Translations under genes and position numbers: made by a program | From: Inonotus obliquus | Taxonomy: Eukaryota > Basidiomycota > Agaricomycetes > Hymenochaetales > Hymenochaetaceae | Direction of reading: 5' to 3' | NCBI GenBank assembly: GCA_032164295.1 | Contig: JAJHTX010000008.1 | Span: forward strand, 1,054,001-1,118,000 | DNA length: 64,000 nucleotides | Part shown: positions 10,036 through 20,298 of the stretch, piece after piece | How positions within the stretch are numbered: the stretch's first letter is position 1 | Layout: every line of letters begins with the position of its first letter | The notes under the pieces: generated by a model | Told to the model about the DNA's origin: nothing | Database searches by the model: none | What the model saw: the letters and a program-made list of their open reading frames with translations, nothing else

Positions 10036-13000
10036 TCGGTCTAAGCTGGTCGCCGCGTACATGTAATATTCATAGCTGCGAATCACTCCCAGTGTCCGTT
10101 GAATTTTTCCGAATCGTCCATCCCATATTCCATCTCTGGCGTCCTCCTTCTGGTTCCTCCAGTATCCTAGATCTCAATCTGTGTACCCTGTGTTTCATTT
10201 GCTTTCCCCCCTTCTCCAAATTGCTCTGTACTGAGTACTCGGTCACTCACCTATGCTTGTACTGGCGTGTTGTAATTTGTTACTGTCCTCATAGAGCAGC
10301 GTAAAGGATGGTGAGCCTCTGAATGACATGTTGCAAGCTGAACCTGATAAAGATAAGGTGATGACGTTGTTGGTCATATTTTGCCCATCACGTGTTTCAT
10401 CACTTTTCGTCACGGTGTTGGACTAATTTTATCATCTACGATGATGTCATGTTTCGGGACACTCGAAACCCGCGTGCAGAACGCCTTTGACTGTTGAAGA
10501 ATCACTGCACTTCCTTGAGATTTCAAGGCGTGCAGGATACTCGAAAGAAGGAAAACATCGATATTGGCCCGTCTCAACGATCTCACTGGATGGCAATGCG
10601 AGGCTTTCGGTGAACATGCCGCAACGCATCGCAATTCTATAGCGAGAAAACTCAGAGTCAGCCTGCCTGATCGAGGATGCTGAGAATGCATAAATCGAGT
10701 GTGGCGCGATGGCTCGTTGATGGTGCGTTCACTTGCATGAGATTCCGTCGTCTTTTCATCTCTAAAATATTCCCTGCTGACGACACCGTTCAACCATTAA
10801 TGCGCTCTTTTCTAGTCTTGCTATTGTTACTGGAATCATCCGAACGCAGTCTTCAATCAACCTTTCCGGACAGGAACGGGAAAATTGCTATTCCTGAAGT
10901 CTCAGTCCGGTAGGATTTCATTGCCTTTCTGCGTGTAGAGAATGCACTCGTCTTGGATTACTCTGAGTGATGCGTATTTAACAGTTCTTGCGGTACTACT
11001 CACAGACTATACTTGGGGGATATCTACGCATCCCATAATACTAATGGTTGGAACCTGACGACAAATACACTGTTGACTGGCTGGTGGGCCATTTTACTGA
11101 TGACCAATAGGACGGTGGATCGAATCATCTAGATTCTCTGACTAGTTTCTTGAAAGGAAGGGAATAATAGTTACGGATAAACATGTCAAGCCCTCCGATA
11201 CTCCATCGGTGCAGACTCTACTATCACCATGTGAGATCGAAGTGCCCTTGTTCCGTCACAAAGGGAGAGCGATGGTGGGACTCGCACCTCGCCTAAGCAC
11301 CAGTTCTCTACCACCTCTGGACTAGGCCGTGAATGATTCAAAGTGGATAAAGTGGACCTTGACGCATACTCGTTCTGCCACGCATCGCTGTTTCTTGTAC
11401 CTCAGATGATGGGAACGTGCTTCAGGTGGGAAATAATTAAGGGTGAATAAGGTAGATCGGGAGCATATGGGATACTAAACATTCGCGCGCTTTGCAATTG
11501 CCCATCGATAGTAGCCATCCAGACGTGCACTGCTTGCTTGAAGCTTCCTAAATATCCCAGCGCAAATGGGCGGAACTTTTATTATTATGGAAATTTACAG
11601 GGTTGTAATCGCTCAAAATCAGACATGATTCCAAGCGTATCATATATACAAGTTCAGGAAAGATATTCACAGGCGAGTATTGTCTTTCGGATCGCATCAT
11701 CTCATAGGTGACCACGTTTAGTCTGACAAAGGATGACTTGGCAAATTAAGGAGCGGGTCGGTCAGGATATCTCGCTGTACTGGAGCATCGGAATTTAAAC
11801 ATCACTGAAACTTGGTTCCAGACAAGAAAGAATCTAGATCGTTGCATCATTGACGCCGGGCCTTACAATACTTTCGTTACTTGCATAGTATACTCTCACG
11901 GATCTGCGAACATCGCTCTGCAATGGCGCGCTGGCAAAGGCGATGGCACTCTACATTCTACTTCTACGACTCGGAGACAGCGGCTTCAACGTTCACTGAT
12001 GGCAACGCTGTTCCATTTGTTGCCTCCTGGTCTTGCTATTGACTCTGATATATACTTGTAGAGTTGTATCAACACTCAGCGTTCTCTATCTACTCGCGAT
12101 AGTCTTGTACGTCCGAGCGCTTCTGAAACCTTGTGGCAACGCAGCTCAATCTATTCTTGAGGTCCCAGAAAAGGTGACTACAGTTTGTCGTTCAACTGGA
12201 GCTCTCCAGGGAGAGTTACTCATAGCACATGCTCAGACTCACTCGAACTGTGGAAACCGGTCCCTGTGGTCCAGCAGGTTCTCGGAATATTCCGCCGAAC
12301 CCAGGACCTCGATCGAACCGCCATTTCCCATTGTGGAACTACCAAAGGCAATCGCTAATATTCCGTTTGAATGTAATTTACCTGGTGACGTTTTCGCACA
12401 GTATCCGGAATACTACTTGGAAACATTGTCTTCCTTCTAACCTGGCACAGCAACGAGATATCTGGGTCATCTGTATGCCTTGAGTCACCGTTCAAACCTG
12501 GCGTTGCTTTCATCCAGTTGGTCTAGCCATACCGAACATCGTTGGCAGCGTTGGAAGCAGTATAGCCTACTCCACAAAAGGACACAAAGGGACGGAGTCA
12601 GATCTCCACGTGGTTCGCTTCGCCTTTGTGCGCTTACACCTCAGACCTTAGGGTCGGGGTGAATGACGCTTCACGCTTTGCCATTGACTATGAGTATCGA
12701 GGTACAAAGGAAAGGTACAGGGTCTTTCATCCCTTTGTGGCACGATCTGCAACCGATAGCCAATCCAGGCCTGCACCGCTTGCTTAAAACTTCCTGAACC
12801 TCCCGCACCTCCCGCAACCTCATTCAGCCGAAGGCACCGAAGAGCCGAAAACTTTCCTCATTTGGTGTTTTTAAACAGATGGGATCTGAACGTCTTGCTG
12901 CATAGTACAGTACTTGGCTCTTCCCTTTCTTCGTCTTTCGTTTTACCTCAAAATACTGGTCGCCAAGGCCGTCAATGGCGCAAATCTGGAAGGGTATTCA

Positions 13001-13193
13001 CTGACCAGTCATTTCTTTCTGGTTACGCTAATTGGTAGCTGACCTAATTTTACAAAGGAAAGGTATTTAAGCGTACAACTTTCTCGTTCATCCACTCCTC
13101 ATCCCTCTCTTCCAGCATCCTCTCTACTCGCGCTCTACGCCCTACAACAACAACAACTTCCTACCTTGTATCTCCTTCAATCATCCTCCGACG
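10036..13193. repeat. Intergenic modules and C-type promoter
   Basis: A diverged 3'-flank element is at about 10283-10394 (CACGTG 10389-10394). A block around GCATGAGATTCCGTCGTCTTTT (near 10736), the GGGGGATATCTACGCAT module (near 11017) and a C-type-specific upstream region follow, all repeated at 38,220-40,830. A 135-codon frame at 12033-12440 is broken in that second copy, so I do not call it a gene. TATTTAA at 13064. Confidence 0.5.
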
Positions 13194-14187
13194 ATGTCTG
13201 GATTCACGCCCCATCTCGAAGCAACATCTATCTCTCCCACAATCTACGACGGCTTAGAGGCCGTACTAGACTACCCGGTTGCATCCAAGAGAAGCTTCCT
13301 GGATCTGACGCCGCGGGATTTCGCCGCGTATACCGGTTGCTCCGGATGTGGTGGATTTGGGACGGGTATCCGTTCTTCAAGCTTGATCGACATCGAGGTC
13401 TCTCTCGATATTGAATCGTACTACGCGTACGACCTTCCCCTGGTTGAGCCTTCAACTGACAACTTAGAGCACAGCGAATCCGTAAGTATTACCGTCTCTC
13501 TTCAAAGAAACACATTCTGACGGGAACATCTAGGATCAACATTCTGCCCCAGCTAAAGTCAAACTGGATAAGAATATTAAACCTCAGACCGATGCTCAGA
13601 GGAAATTCGGGGGAGACCTCTCGAACCGGCAGGATCTACCCGCGAACGAGGCTCATCCGCCGGTAACGTCGCCCGAGCCATCATCACGAGCCTCGAAGCT
13701 TGGAGTGAAGGCGCCGACGGGTTCCATCTCCTCCGATACGGCCATTGCCTGGAGTTCCTCTTCCTCCCCAGCCAGGAAGAGTGCTAGGCAACGGAAGAAT
13801 GCCATTCCGTCATCCTCGTCGACGGTGAAAAAGGGCAAGCCTCCCGTCCGCTCGCGCAGGGTCACGGCACGTTCCACAGCACCTCCCGCAGAACAACTTA
13901 GTAGTATCTGCAAGGGATGCGGGGTGGACTTCTTCTCTGTGTCGGACAAGGACAGGCACGCCATGTCCAATCACATTCGGTTCCGTGAACAATGTCCAGG
14001 CTGCCTTAAGATCTTCTCGCGATACGACTCGCTCAAGCGTCATATTGAGAGCGAGACTACAATCGAGAGCTGTAGAAGTGCGGCGAAGGCCGACGGATGG
14101 CAGGAAACATTCAAAGACGGGAAGGTCAAGTATTCGAAACCGGGGCGCACAAACAGGCGTGAGATTGTCGCCGCGTACGGTTACTAA
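13194..14187 (+). CDS. Zinc-finger protein, C-type copy 1 (two exons)
   Basis: Exons 13194-13481 and 13534-14187 give 313 aa. Exon 1 (96 codons) opens MSGF and keeps a PTIYDGLE motif that aligns with PTIYSDLQ of type A. The intron has a GTAAGT donor. The linker lacks the STPEVATP repeat but keeps a basic KSARQRKN patch. Finger 1 is C-x2-C-x12-H-x4-H (two residues between the cysteines rather than four) and finger 2 is CPGC...H-x9-C. The tail RTNRREIVAAYGY represents the intact form of the end that type B has lost. TATTTAA at 13064. The copy at 40837 is its close partner in the second block. Confidence 0.87.
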
Positions 14188-16871
14188 AACCGCTCTCGTT
14201 CACCCCGCTCGGTTCCTTTGTGCTCGACCTTTCTCTTCCTCTCGCTGCTTTCCCATTTCCCAACTCTCTCTGTGTATCAATAGCTCTGCTTTCTGCTCTG
14301 ATCTATCCAGATTCCACGCATTTCCAGCTCTGTTCTTTGCTTTCCCGCTTGTCTCTCCAGTAGAATCTTGGATAGTTTGTTACTGTTTGTGACTCACTTG
14401 CACTTGTACTTGTAGCGCGCGCAAATGTATCGTTGTCCTCATAGAACGGTGTGAAAGGCATTGAGCCTCCCAGTGTGAATGACGATGCAAATTTATACGT
14501 CACAGAGGTGACGTGACAGTGATGACGCGACGCGTCGCGTCGTTTGTTTGGCTCGTCACGTGTGTCGCGGTGACTGGGAAGCAAATTAAAGGTGATCTCT
14601 TCCTTCATGTCTGGAACAGTATCGGGTCCCCCTTCACTTCCCTATGATGCTGTGCATACGAGATTGAGCATGACCTCAGGGGAAACTCTATCATGTCAGC
14701 TCAGACTTGCGGTTTGACCCCGCAGTTTTAGACGTCGCGAAACTGGTTAGTTATCCAATGAAGTCTATGAAACAAGCAATATCAGCTCGCTCCAGCACAG
14801 TACATCGGATGTTGTCGACTGAGATCTAGGTGGGTTGATTGAGAGGTCAGCGTCGGAGGGGACAGCGACGAACCACTCTGACCATGGTGTGAGGAGTATG
14901 CTTAAATTACTCTCCCTAATTGATTGTCCATAAACCCTTATCAAGCTCCGCAATAGTAAGAACGCATTGCGGTGACGACTCTCCACGTTCCACTCATACG
15001 ATGAATGCCTATGATCGCTGTTGACTAGTCTAGTACCTTCCTTGGACCACTAATGTGAAGTTGTATTATTCATTTACTGGATGGAATGGTATTCTCGGGG
15101 GATATCTAGTACGCATCTCATAATACTATTCGGTGGAACTGACGGGAATATTCACTGTAGCTTTGCCGGTGGATCATTACACTGGGGACCAACAGAACGG
15201 TGGAACGAATCATTTCGATTCACTATTCAAAAGCTCTTCAATATAGGAGATATTCGGAACAACACCTGAGCAGCACCATGTGAAACCGAAGTACCTATAT
15301 ACGTCACAACGGGAGAGCGAGTGATGGTCGGTCTCGCACCTCAGAGCCAGTCGTCTACCTCCTCTGGTCTAGGCAGTTGATGATTCCAGGTAGATAAAGT
15401 GGACTCTGGCACACACTCGTTCTGCCACGCGTCGGTGTTTACTGTACCTCACTGGCAGCTAACAGGGAACGTGGGGCTGGAGTTTCAGGAATAGTGCATT
15501 AAGGGATCTCCTTCGAGTCCTGTGCTCGCAATGTCCTTGGAATCGGTGAAAGCACATCCCGGACGATGCCGGACTTCTCCCCATCAGACATTAAATCTTG
15601 ACACGCTTTGCCATTGTTTATCTTCTAACAATCAAAAACACATGATATTGGGTGTATCGACGGGAAAGGTAAAGGAAAGGTAAAGGATCCTTCATCCCTT
15701 TATGGCATGATCTACGGCCAGTAGCCAATCCAGACGTGTACTGCTTGCTTGAAGTCCCCCAAATCTCATCCCGGAGCTGGCGCCAAAAGGACGGGACTTT
15801 CCTCATTAGGGAATTTTGCAGCGCGGTTTCCTGAGTCTTCGTCTCAAAATCATGCTTGTTGCCAAGCGCATCAATGACACATCTTAAGAAAAGATGTTCA
15901 GGTTGTGTCCTTGTGGTGGTGTCTCATTATGAGATAGGTGAATTAATGAGAAAGGAATGTCAGTGCTGAGCGCATAAGTGCGACTAAGTCATGTTTGTGA
16001 CGCGACGAGTAGCTTTGTTTGTCTCGTCAGCCGTGAACGAGATTACTTGGTTTCCGCTGATGCCGAGGATGTTCTGTATCTCTAGGTCGACCATATTCTC
16101 CTTTGTGTGCTTGTGAAAATTTACGGAGTGGATCCAGAGCATACGAGATTCTAAGATAATACTAGTACTGATGATGTTTATCACGCTTTGATATTTCTTT
16201 CCTTTATTACATAAATGGACTATACCCTTCTTTGCTTTCCCAAATTTAGCGACATTGTATTCCACTGCTATTACTGAGGAGCCAGTAATGATGATGCAAG
16301 TCATTGCCAGGCGTCCTTTGATAACTTCCGCACCGCCATCAGTGACCGGTCCAGTCTGGAGACAGAGACTCTGCTTCAAGAATCAACATGCATACTTTCT
16401 GTATAGCGCCAACTAGGAGGATAATTGTGCGTACGATTAAATCGGCATCTAGTTCATTTTTCTACTCATCACGCTTTGACATTACTTTTCAATTAATAAA
16501 TCTGAGCTTTCGCATGAGAAAGCGTGAGCGGTGACCCTGAGTGACCCTGTCAATAGGATGCTCCCTCAACCTCCCAAACCTTATCAATTCTATAAACAGC
16601 CACGGGTATCAAGGCACGCCGTGGCTGCCGCGTCTCCTGCGTCTCGCATCCACAGTCCCAGAAAGTAATCGCCAAGAATTGTCAAAGGCGAAGACCTTGA
16701 AAAATTCAGTAATTGTTGTATTTTCTTCTGGGCATCTAGAGCTAGCGCTTTGACAAAGGAAAAGGGTATTTAAGCAGTGGCAGTTTGAGGCCATCACCTC
16801 TCAACATCCACTTCATTCTCGCTTCTCATCCAACAGCTCTCCACCCAGTAACTACCTCGACTCTCAACAAC
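14188..16871. repeat. Intergenic modules between C copy 1 and A copy 3
   Basis: The 3'-flank block at 14437-14580 includes GACGCGACGCGTCGCGTCG and a CACGTG (14557-14562). The corresponding position in the second block carries the TIR element at 42198, so this is its unoccupied site. The GGGGGATATCTAGTACG module (15098) and the CAAAAGGACGGGACTTTCC block (about 15786) follow. A GTGACGCGACGAGTAGCTTTG variant lies near 15998. The A-type promoter has the CATCACGC motif at 16467 and TATTTAA at 16767. Confidence 0.5.
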
Positions 16872-18042
16872 ATGACCGACTTTCTGCAGTCCGTCCTTGA
16901 TATGGGCGCTATACACCCCACCATCTACAGCGACCTCCAGGTGGCATTGGATGGTTTGTTTGTGTCAACCGAAGAGGCTAATCGCCTGAATCTGCTAGAT
17001 TTCTCTGGCATGAGTTGGGACACCCAATTCGAACTAGACATGGACAGCGCATCTGCACCCTTTGGTGCTGGTCCATCCTTCCCATATGGCGCACTTGACA
17101 GCGAGCCATTCTCGATGGGCGGACATCCACTCGTGAGTAATACTTTGTCCCAGTAAATAAACATGTCCTGATGAAGAGACCTAGGGTGACTGGCCCATCA
17201 CCCCATCCTCGCCGGGTGCCGCCAACACCGCCCACGAAGACCTTGTCACTCAAATCCCTTCTCCGCCTCCGATCAAGAGAGGCTTTAGTAAAGATCTCTC
17301 AAATATAGAGAGGTCCACAGCAGATCTTCCTCCTCTGCTTTCCTCCTCCTTGTCATCATCGGGAGCATCGACTCCAGAGGTGGCAACACCAACGCATCTG
17401 CCCTCTCCCATCTCGGCTCCCGCACCGTCCTTGTCCCCGTCGTCCCTGTCCCCACCGTCCTTGCCATCGTCCGGAGTCTCAACTCCAGAGGTGGCCACAC
17501 CAGCAGACATGCCTTCCCCCGTCTTGGTTCCCACGCCCCCACCCTTCTCTCCCATCTCAGCTCCCACTCCCTCGTCCTCCTCAGAGACACCCTCGCCCTC
17601 CTCTCCTGCAGCGGCTCCAGTACACTCGTCCTCCTCTCCGGCCGGCAAAAGCTCGAAGCAGAGGAGGAATGCCGCCCTGTCAGCACGCCCTCCGAACCGT
17701 TCATCTCCATCTCGCCCTCGCAACGCTCCCATCGTTCCTGCGCATCACAAAGTCATTTGCAGTGTTGAAGGATGCACTAGAGGCTTCGGTGATCGGACTG
17801 CCATGCTCCGGCATGTTATGTCGAGGCATATAAAGCAGAGGCACCAATGTCACGGCTGCTGCAAAAGTTTCACGCGTCCCGACGCACTGGTGCGCCATCT
17901 GAACAAAACTGTGTTGGGCTCTGAGTGTCGTCTGGCGGCGATGGCTAACGGGTGGGAGCAAGTCGTTGGTGAGAAGGGGATCCAAATGAGAAGGACAGAA
18001 AGAACGGACAGGATCAAGATAGTCGCTGACTTCCTCTCATAG
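16872..18042 (+). CDS. C2H2/C2HC zinc-finger protein, A-type copy 3
   Basis: Exons 16872-17132 and 17185-18042 give 372 aa. Two STPEVATP-type repeats are present in the linker, and the patch reads KSSKQRR. Finger 1 opens CSVEGC as in copy 1, while finger 2 (CHGCCKSF) resembles the copies at 34324 and 45355, so the gene looks like a mosaic of copy-1-like and other sequence. Gene conversion within the array would explain this, though I have not tested it. The retrotransposon sits 269 bp after the stop, so its 3'-flank block is split: the element at 18225-18250 stays on the left and the CACGTG ended up at 30655-30660. Confidence 0.88.
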
Positions 18043-18306
18043 TTGCGAATCACTAATCTTTCCGATCTGTCCATTCCTGCTCTATCCTTACCCTTTCCGT
18101 CTTCCTGCTGCTTGTTGTATCATTCGCTGTACCTTCTGTTTCACTTGCTTTCCCCTTTGTTCTCATCTGTACTGGATTCTCTGTAACTCACCTCTTCTTG
18201 TACTTAATGCTGTAATCGATCGCTGTCCTCATAGAACGGTGTGAAAGGCTGTGAGCCTCTGAGTATAGGTAACAAGTTGCAAGCTGAATCATGATCTGAT
18301 AAGGTG
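18043..18306 (+). other. 3' flank of A copy 3, interrupted by the retrotransposon
   Basis: Contains the CATAGAACGGTGTGAAAGG element at about 18230-18250 and ends in GATAAGGTGAAGG. The natural continuation, GTGATGATGGCGTTGG, is found after the retrotransposon at 29588. Confidence 0.6.
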
Positions 18307-18311
18307 AAGGT
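18307..18311 (+). repeat. Left target-site duplication AAGGT
   Basis: AAGGT directly precedes the 5' LTR and is repeated exactly at 29585-29589 directly after the 3' LTR. Confidence 0.95.
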
Positions 18312-18354
18312 TGTTAGAAAGGTAGTATTATCCATCATTAATAAGCCAATAACT

Positions 18355-19116
18355 ATGAGCGTCCTACGTTGGATACAAGAACGGTTAGCGGCAGTAATAC
18401 AAGTACTAGAACAGCCTATCGTTCCACCGACACCACGAAGCAATATACTACGATGTTGCAACACGTGCCGCCCAGCTAAAGAACTAGCAGGAGGGCTAAT
18501 GCGAGAATTAATCAGAGAGATCACGTACGGGGACATAATGAACGGACAAGCCGATATAATGATACGACGTCGATTTGTAGAACTAACCTACGACCCTAAC
18601 CAACAAATACAAAAAGCTTATGAAAGGGAGATACGAGTATTATCCTACGACGCCGGACACTTTGTAATGATGATCGGAATACGAAACGTAGCACAGGAAG
18701 GAAGACACGAACGATGCGACGCAGCTATAGTAGATGTCGACATTGCCTACAAGCGAGACCAAGCCGGAACGAATGAGAGAACTGCATATGCTTGGGGGCA
18801 TTGGATAATGAATTACATAAGTCGAGGATTACCTTATGGATATACCATAATGGAAATAAAGGTAGAACAGTACGGCGGAGTAATACACCTACAAGGAGTA
18901 CAAGGGGTAAACCTACAACGTGCCAGGACAACGCTAGGATATACACGAGTGCAAACTATTCGAAACTGGCTGACTGTACCACGACCGATACCAACGAGAC
19001 CCGAAATACAAGGACAGGTGACTCAGCAATTACCTAGAATAGCTGAATTAGATCAAGTGCCGTTACCTATACAAGAATCAAACCTATCTGCGAGATGGTA
19101 CCGCCCACTGCACTAA
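18355..19116 (+). other. U3 part of the 3' accessory ORF, present in the 5' LTR
   Basis: This 253-codon frame is the LTR-borne portion of the ORF described at 28051-28935. In this LTR it lies upstream of the LTR TATA box and lacks the 41-codon N-terminal extension that comes from internal sequence, so it is probably a passive copy made by reverse transcription. Confidence 0.7.
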
Positions 19117-19263
19117 ACTAATCAAAGAGAGGCTAGTAATACAGAGGTAGTGAAATGAGGAAGGAAGTAAAGAGAAAGCACGGACCAGGTATCATGGAGG
19201 AAGAAACAGATAAATACCATAAACAGTAAGTAACAAGGTAGTAACGTCACACATGTAAATTAG

Positions 19264-19270
19264 TATATAA
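19264..19270 (+). promoter_or_regulatory. LTR TATA box (TATATAA)
   Basis: TATATAAGG is the only strong TATA box in the LTR. ATG triplets disappear from the + strand just downstream of it, which supports transcription starting here. The equivalent in the 3' LTR is 29083-29089. Confidence 0.7.
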
Positions 19271-19767
19271 GGAGGCCATCGTAGAGCCGACCTAGCAGTT
19301 TAATCCAAGTCAAGGGACCCTACCATAAGTCCCTAAGTTAAATCGTAACATCAATTACTTGCGAGCCAGTAAATTACCAGTAGCGACACGGCTGAACTGA
19401 ACCGATTGTGTGAAATCGAAGTAAAGCTAAAATACGGATTGCAACTAGATTGTTCTCCCTATTGTCTGCACGGTACGAGCTACTCACAACGTAGTGCGAT
19501 TCCCGATATTCCCTTATCGTGAATAACAATCAGTATAACAATCGCGTATTCCCGCCGACTTAATACTGTACGATTATAGTATCAGGTTCAACTGCAATAT
19601 TAGTTAGTTGCTAGTTGTTTCAGATCGGATCAGCTACACAGTCCACTAAGGTGATTAGCAATTCCATAACCAGTATTGTAGAATTTGGATTAACCCCTCA
19701 AACCGAGGAATTAGCCAGATTGGTCCGTCGATCAAGAATCAACGAACCCTCCACGGAGATAAACATC

Positions 19768-19781
19768 TGGATTAAACTCCC
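19768..19781 (+). promoter_or_regulatory. Primer-binding-site candidate
   Basis: TGGATTAAACTCCC begins 2 nt after the 5' LTR, the usual position. It begins with TGG, the complement of a tRNA CCA end. The priming tRNA is not assigned. Confidence 0.55.
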
Positions 19782-19867
19782 TTCTTGGCAAGCTTAAAGG
19801 AACAAGCGCAGACTATTGCCAATAAAGGTAATTGTGATAGCACGAACTAGTCATTCAAATAGACTGA

Positions 19868-20257
19868 TTGAATAATTCCCTTATCCAATCAGTAGGCCAC
19901 CTGGAACGGCAAATAGATATCAGTAACAACCACCGAAACCTAGAACCACAGGTCGGGTTAACATTGGAGCGTGCAAAACAAACGCAGGAACGAGAACAAG
20001 GAGCGCCGAAAGATATAGATGCGTGGAAGCTAATAGCGAGGCAACCAATTTGGCAAGATCTCTACTGGGATCATTTCAAGACAGGAAGGGTTATAGGCAA
20101 AGTATCACCTACACCGCACGAGAGTGTATTTAAGAGAGCACTAGAAAACGGAGGAGGAACGTTGTACTCCGCGCAAGCACACGCCAACCTATTACACCGA
20201 ATACTACTAGCCCTACTCAACGGAAAGAAAGAGAAAGCAAAAGCAAGTAAAGTATAA
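19868..20257 (+). other. Leader open frame without any ATG (129 codons)
   Basis: Open from 19868 to the TAA at 20255-20257 with no ATG in frame. The encoded sequence looks protein-like (Gln/Glu/Lys-rich, ending in a Lys-rich tail) but matches no family I know. A plausible 65-nt intron (donor GTAATT at 19828, acceptor AATCAG at 19891-19892) would extend it upstream, also without an ATG. A second candidate intron (20247-20298) would fuse it in frame to the next open frame. It could be translated from a non-AUG codon, or the frame may only reflect an older arrangement. Confidence 0.4.
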
Positions 20258-20298
20258 GCGCAAAAAAAAACCGAATACATAATTAAATATAACTATAG
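20247..20298 (+). other. Candidate 52-nt leader intron that creates an ATG when removed
   Basis: The donor is A|GTAAAG and the acceptor is TATAG|TGG. Removal joins GCAA to TGGCT, giving GCAATGGC: an ATG with G at -3 and G at +4, a favourable context, in frame with the 530-codon frame that follows. The 129-codon frame is also joined in frame. The length matches other introns in the window. The branch site is not clear (TATAAC lies very close to the acceptor), so this is a candidate only. Confidence 0.45.

Larger units (their letters stand above)
18312..19765 (+). repeat. 5' LTR (1454 bp)
   Basis: Starts TGTTAGAAAG and ends GATAAACA. U3 is unusually long and contains a 253-codon reading frame (18355-19116). 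A TATATAA box at 19264-19270 suggests transcription starts near 19,295, leaving R plus U5 of about 470 bp. Three ATGs occur just before the TATA box (19154, 19194, 19252) and none after it in the LTR. Confidence 0.96.

Noticed and set aside
12033..12440. 135-codon + frame with a hydrophobic start
   Set aside because: The homologous stretch near 39,700-40,100 has several stops and frameshifts, so the frame is not conserved in the only close copy.
19615..19797. Frame across the 5' LTR/internal border read as a separate gene
   Set aside because: It starts without ATG, is short and contains the primer-binding region; at most it is one exon of the leader frames.
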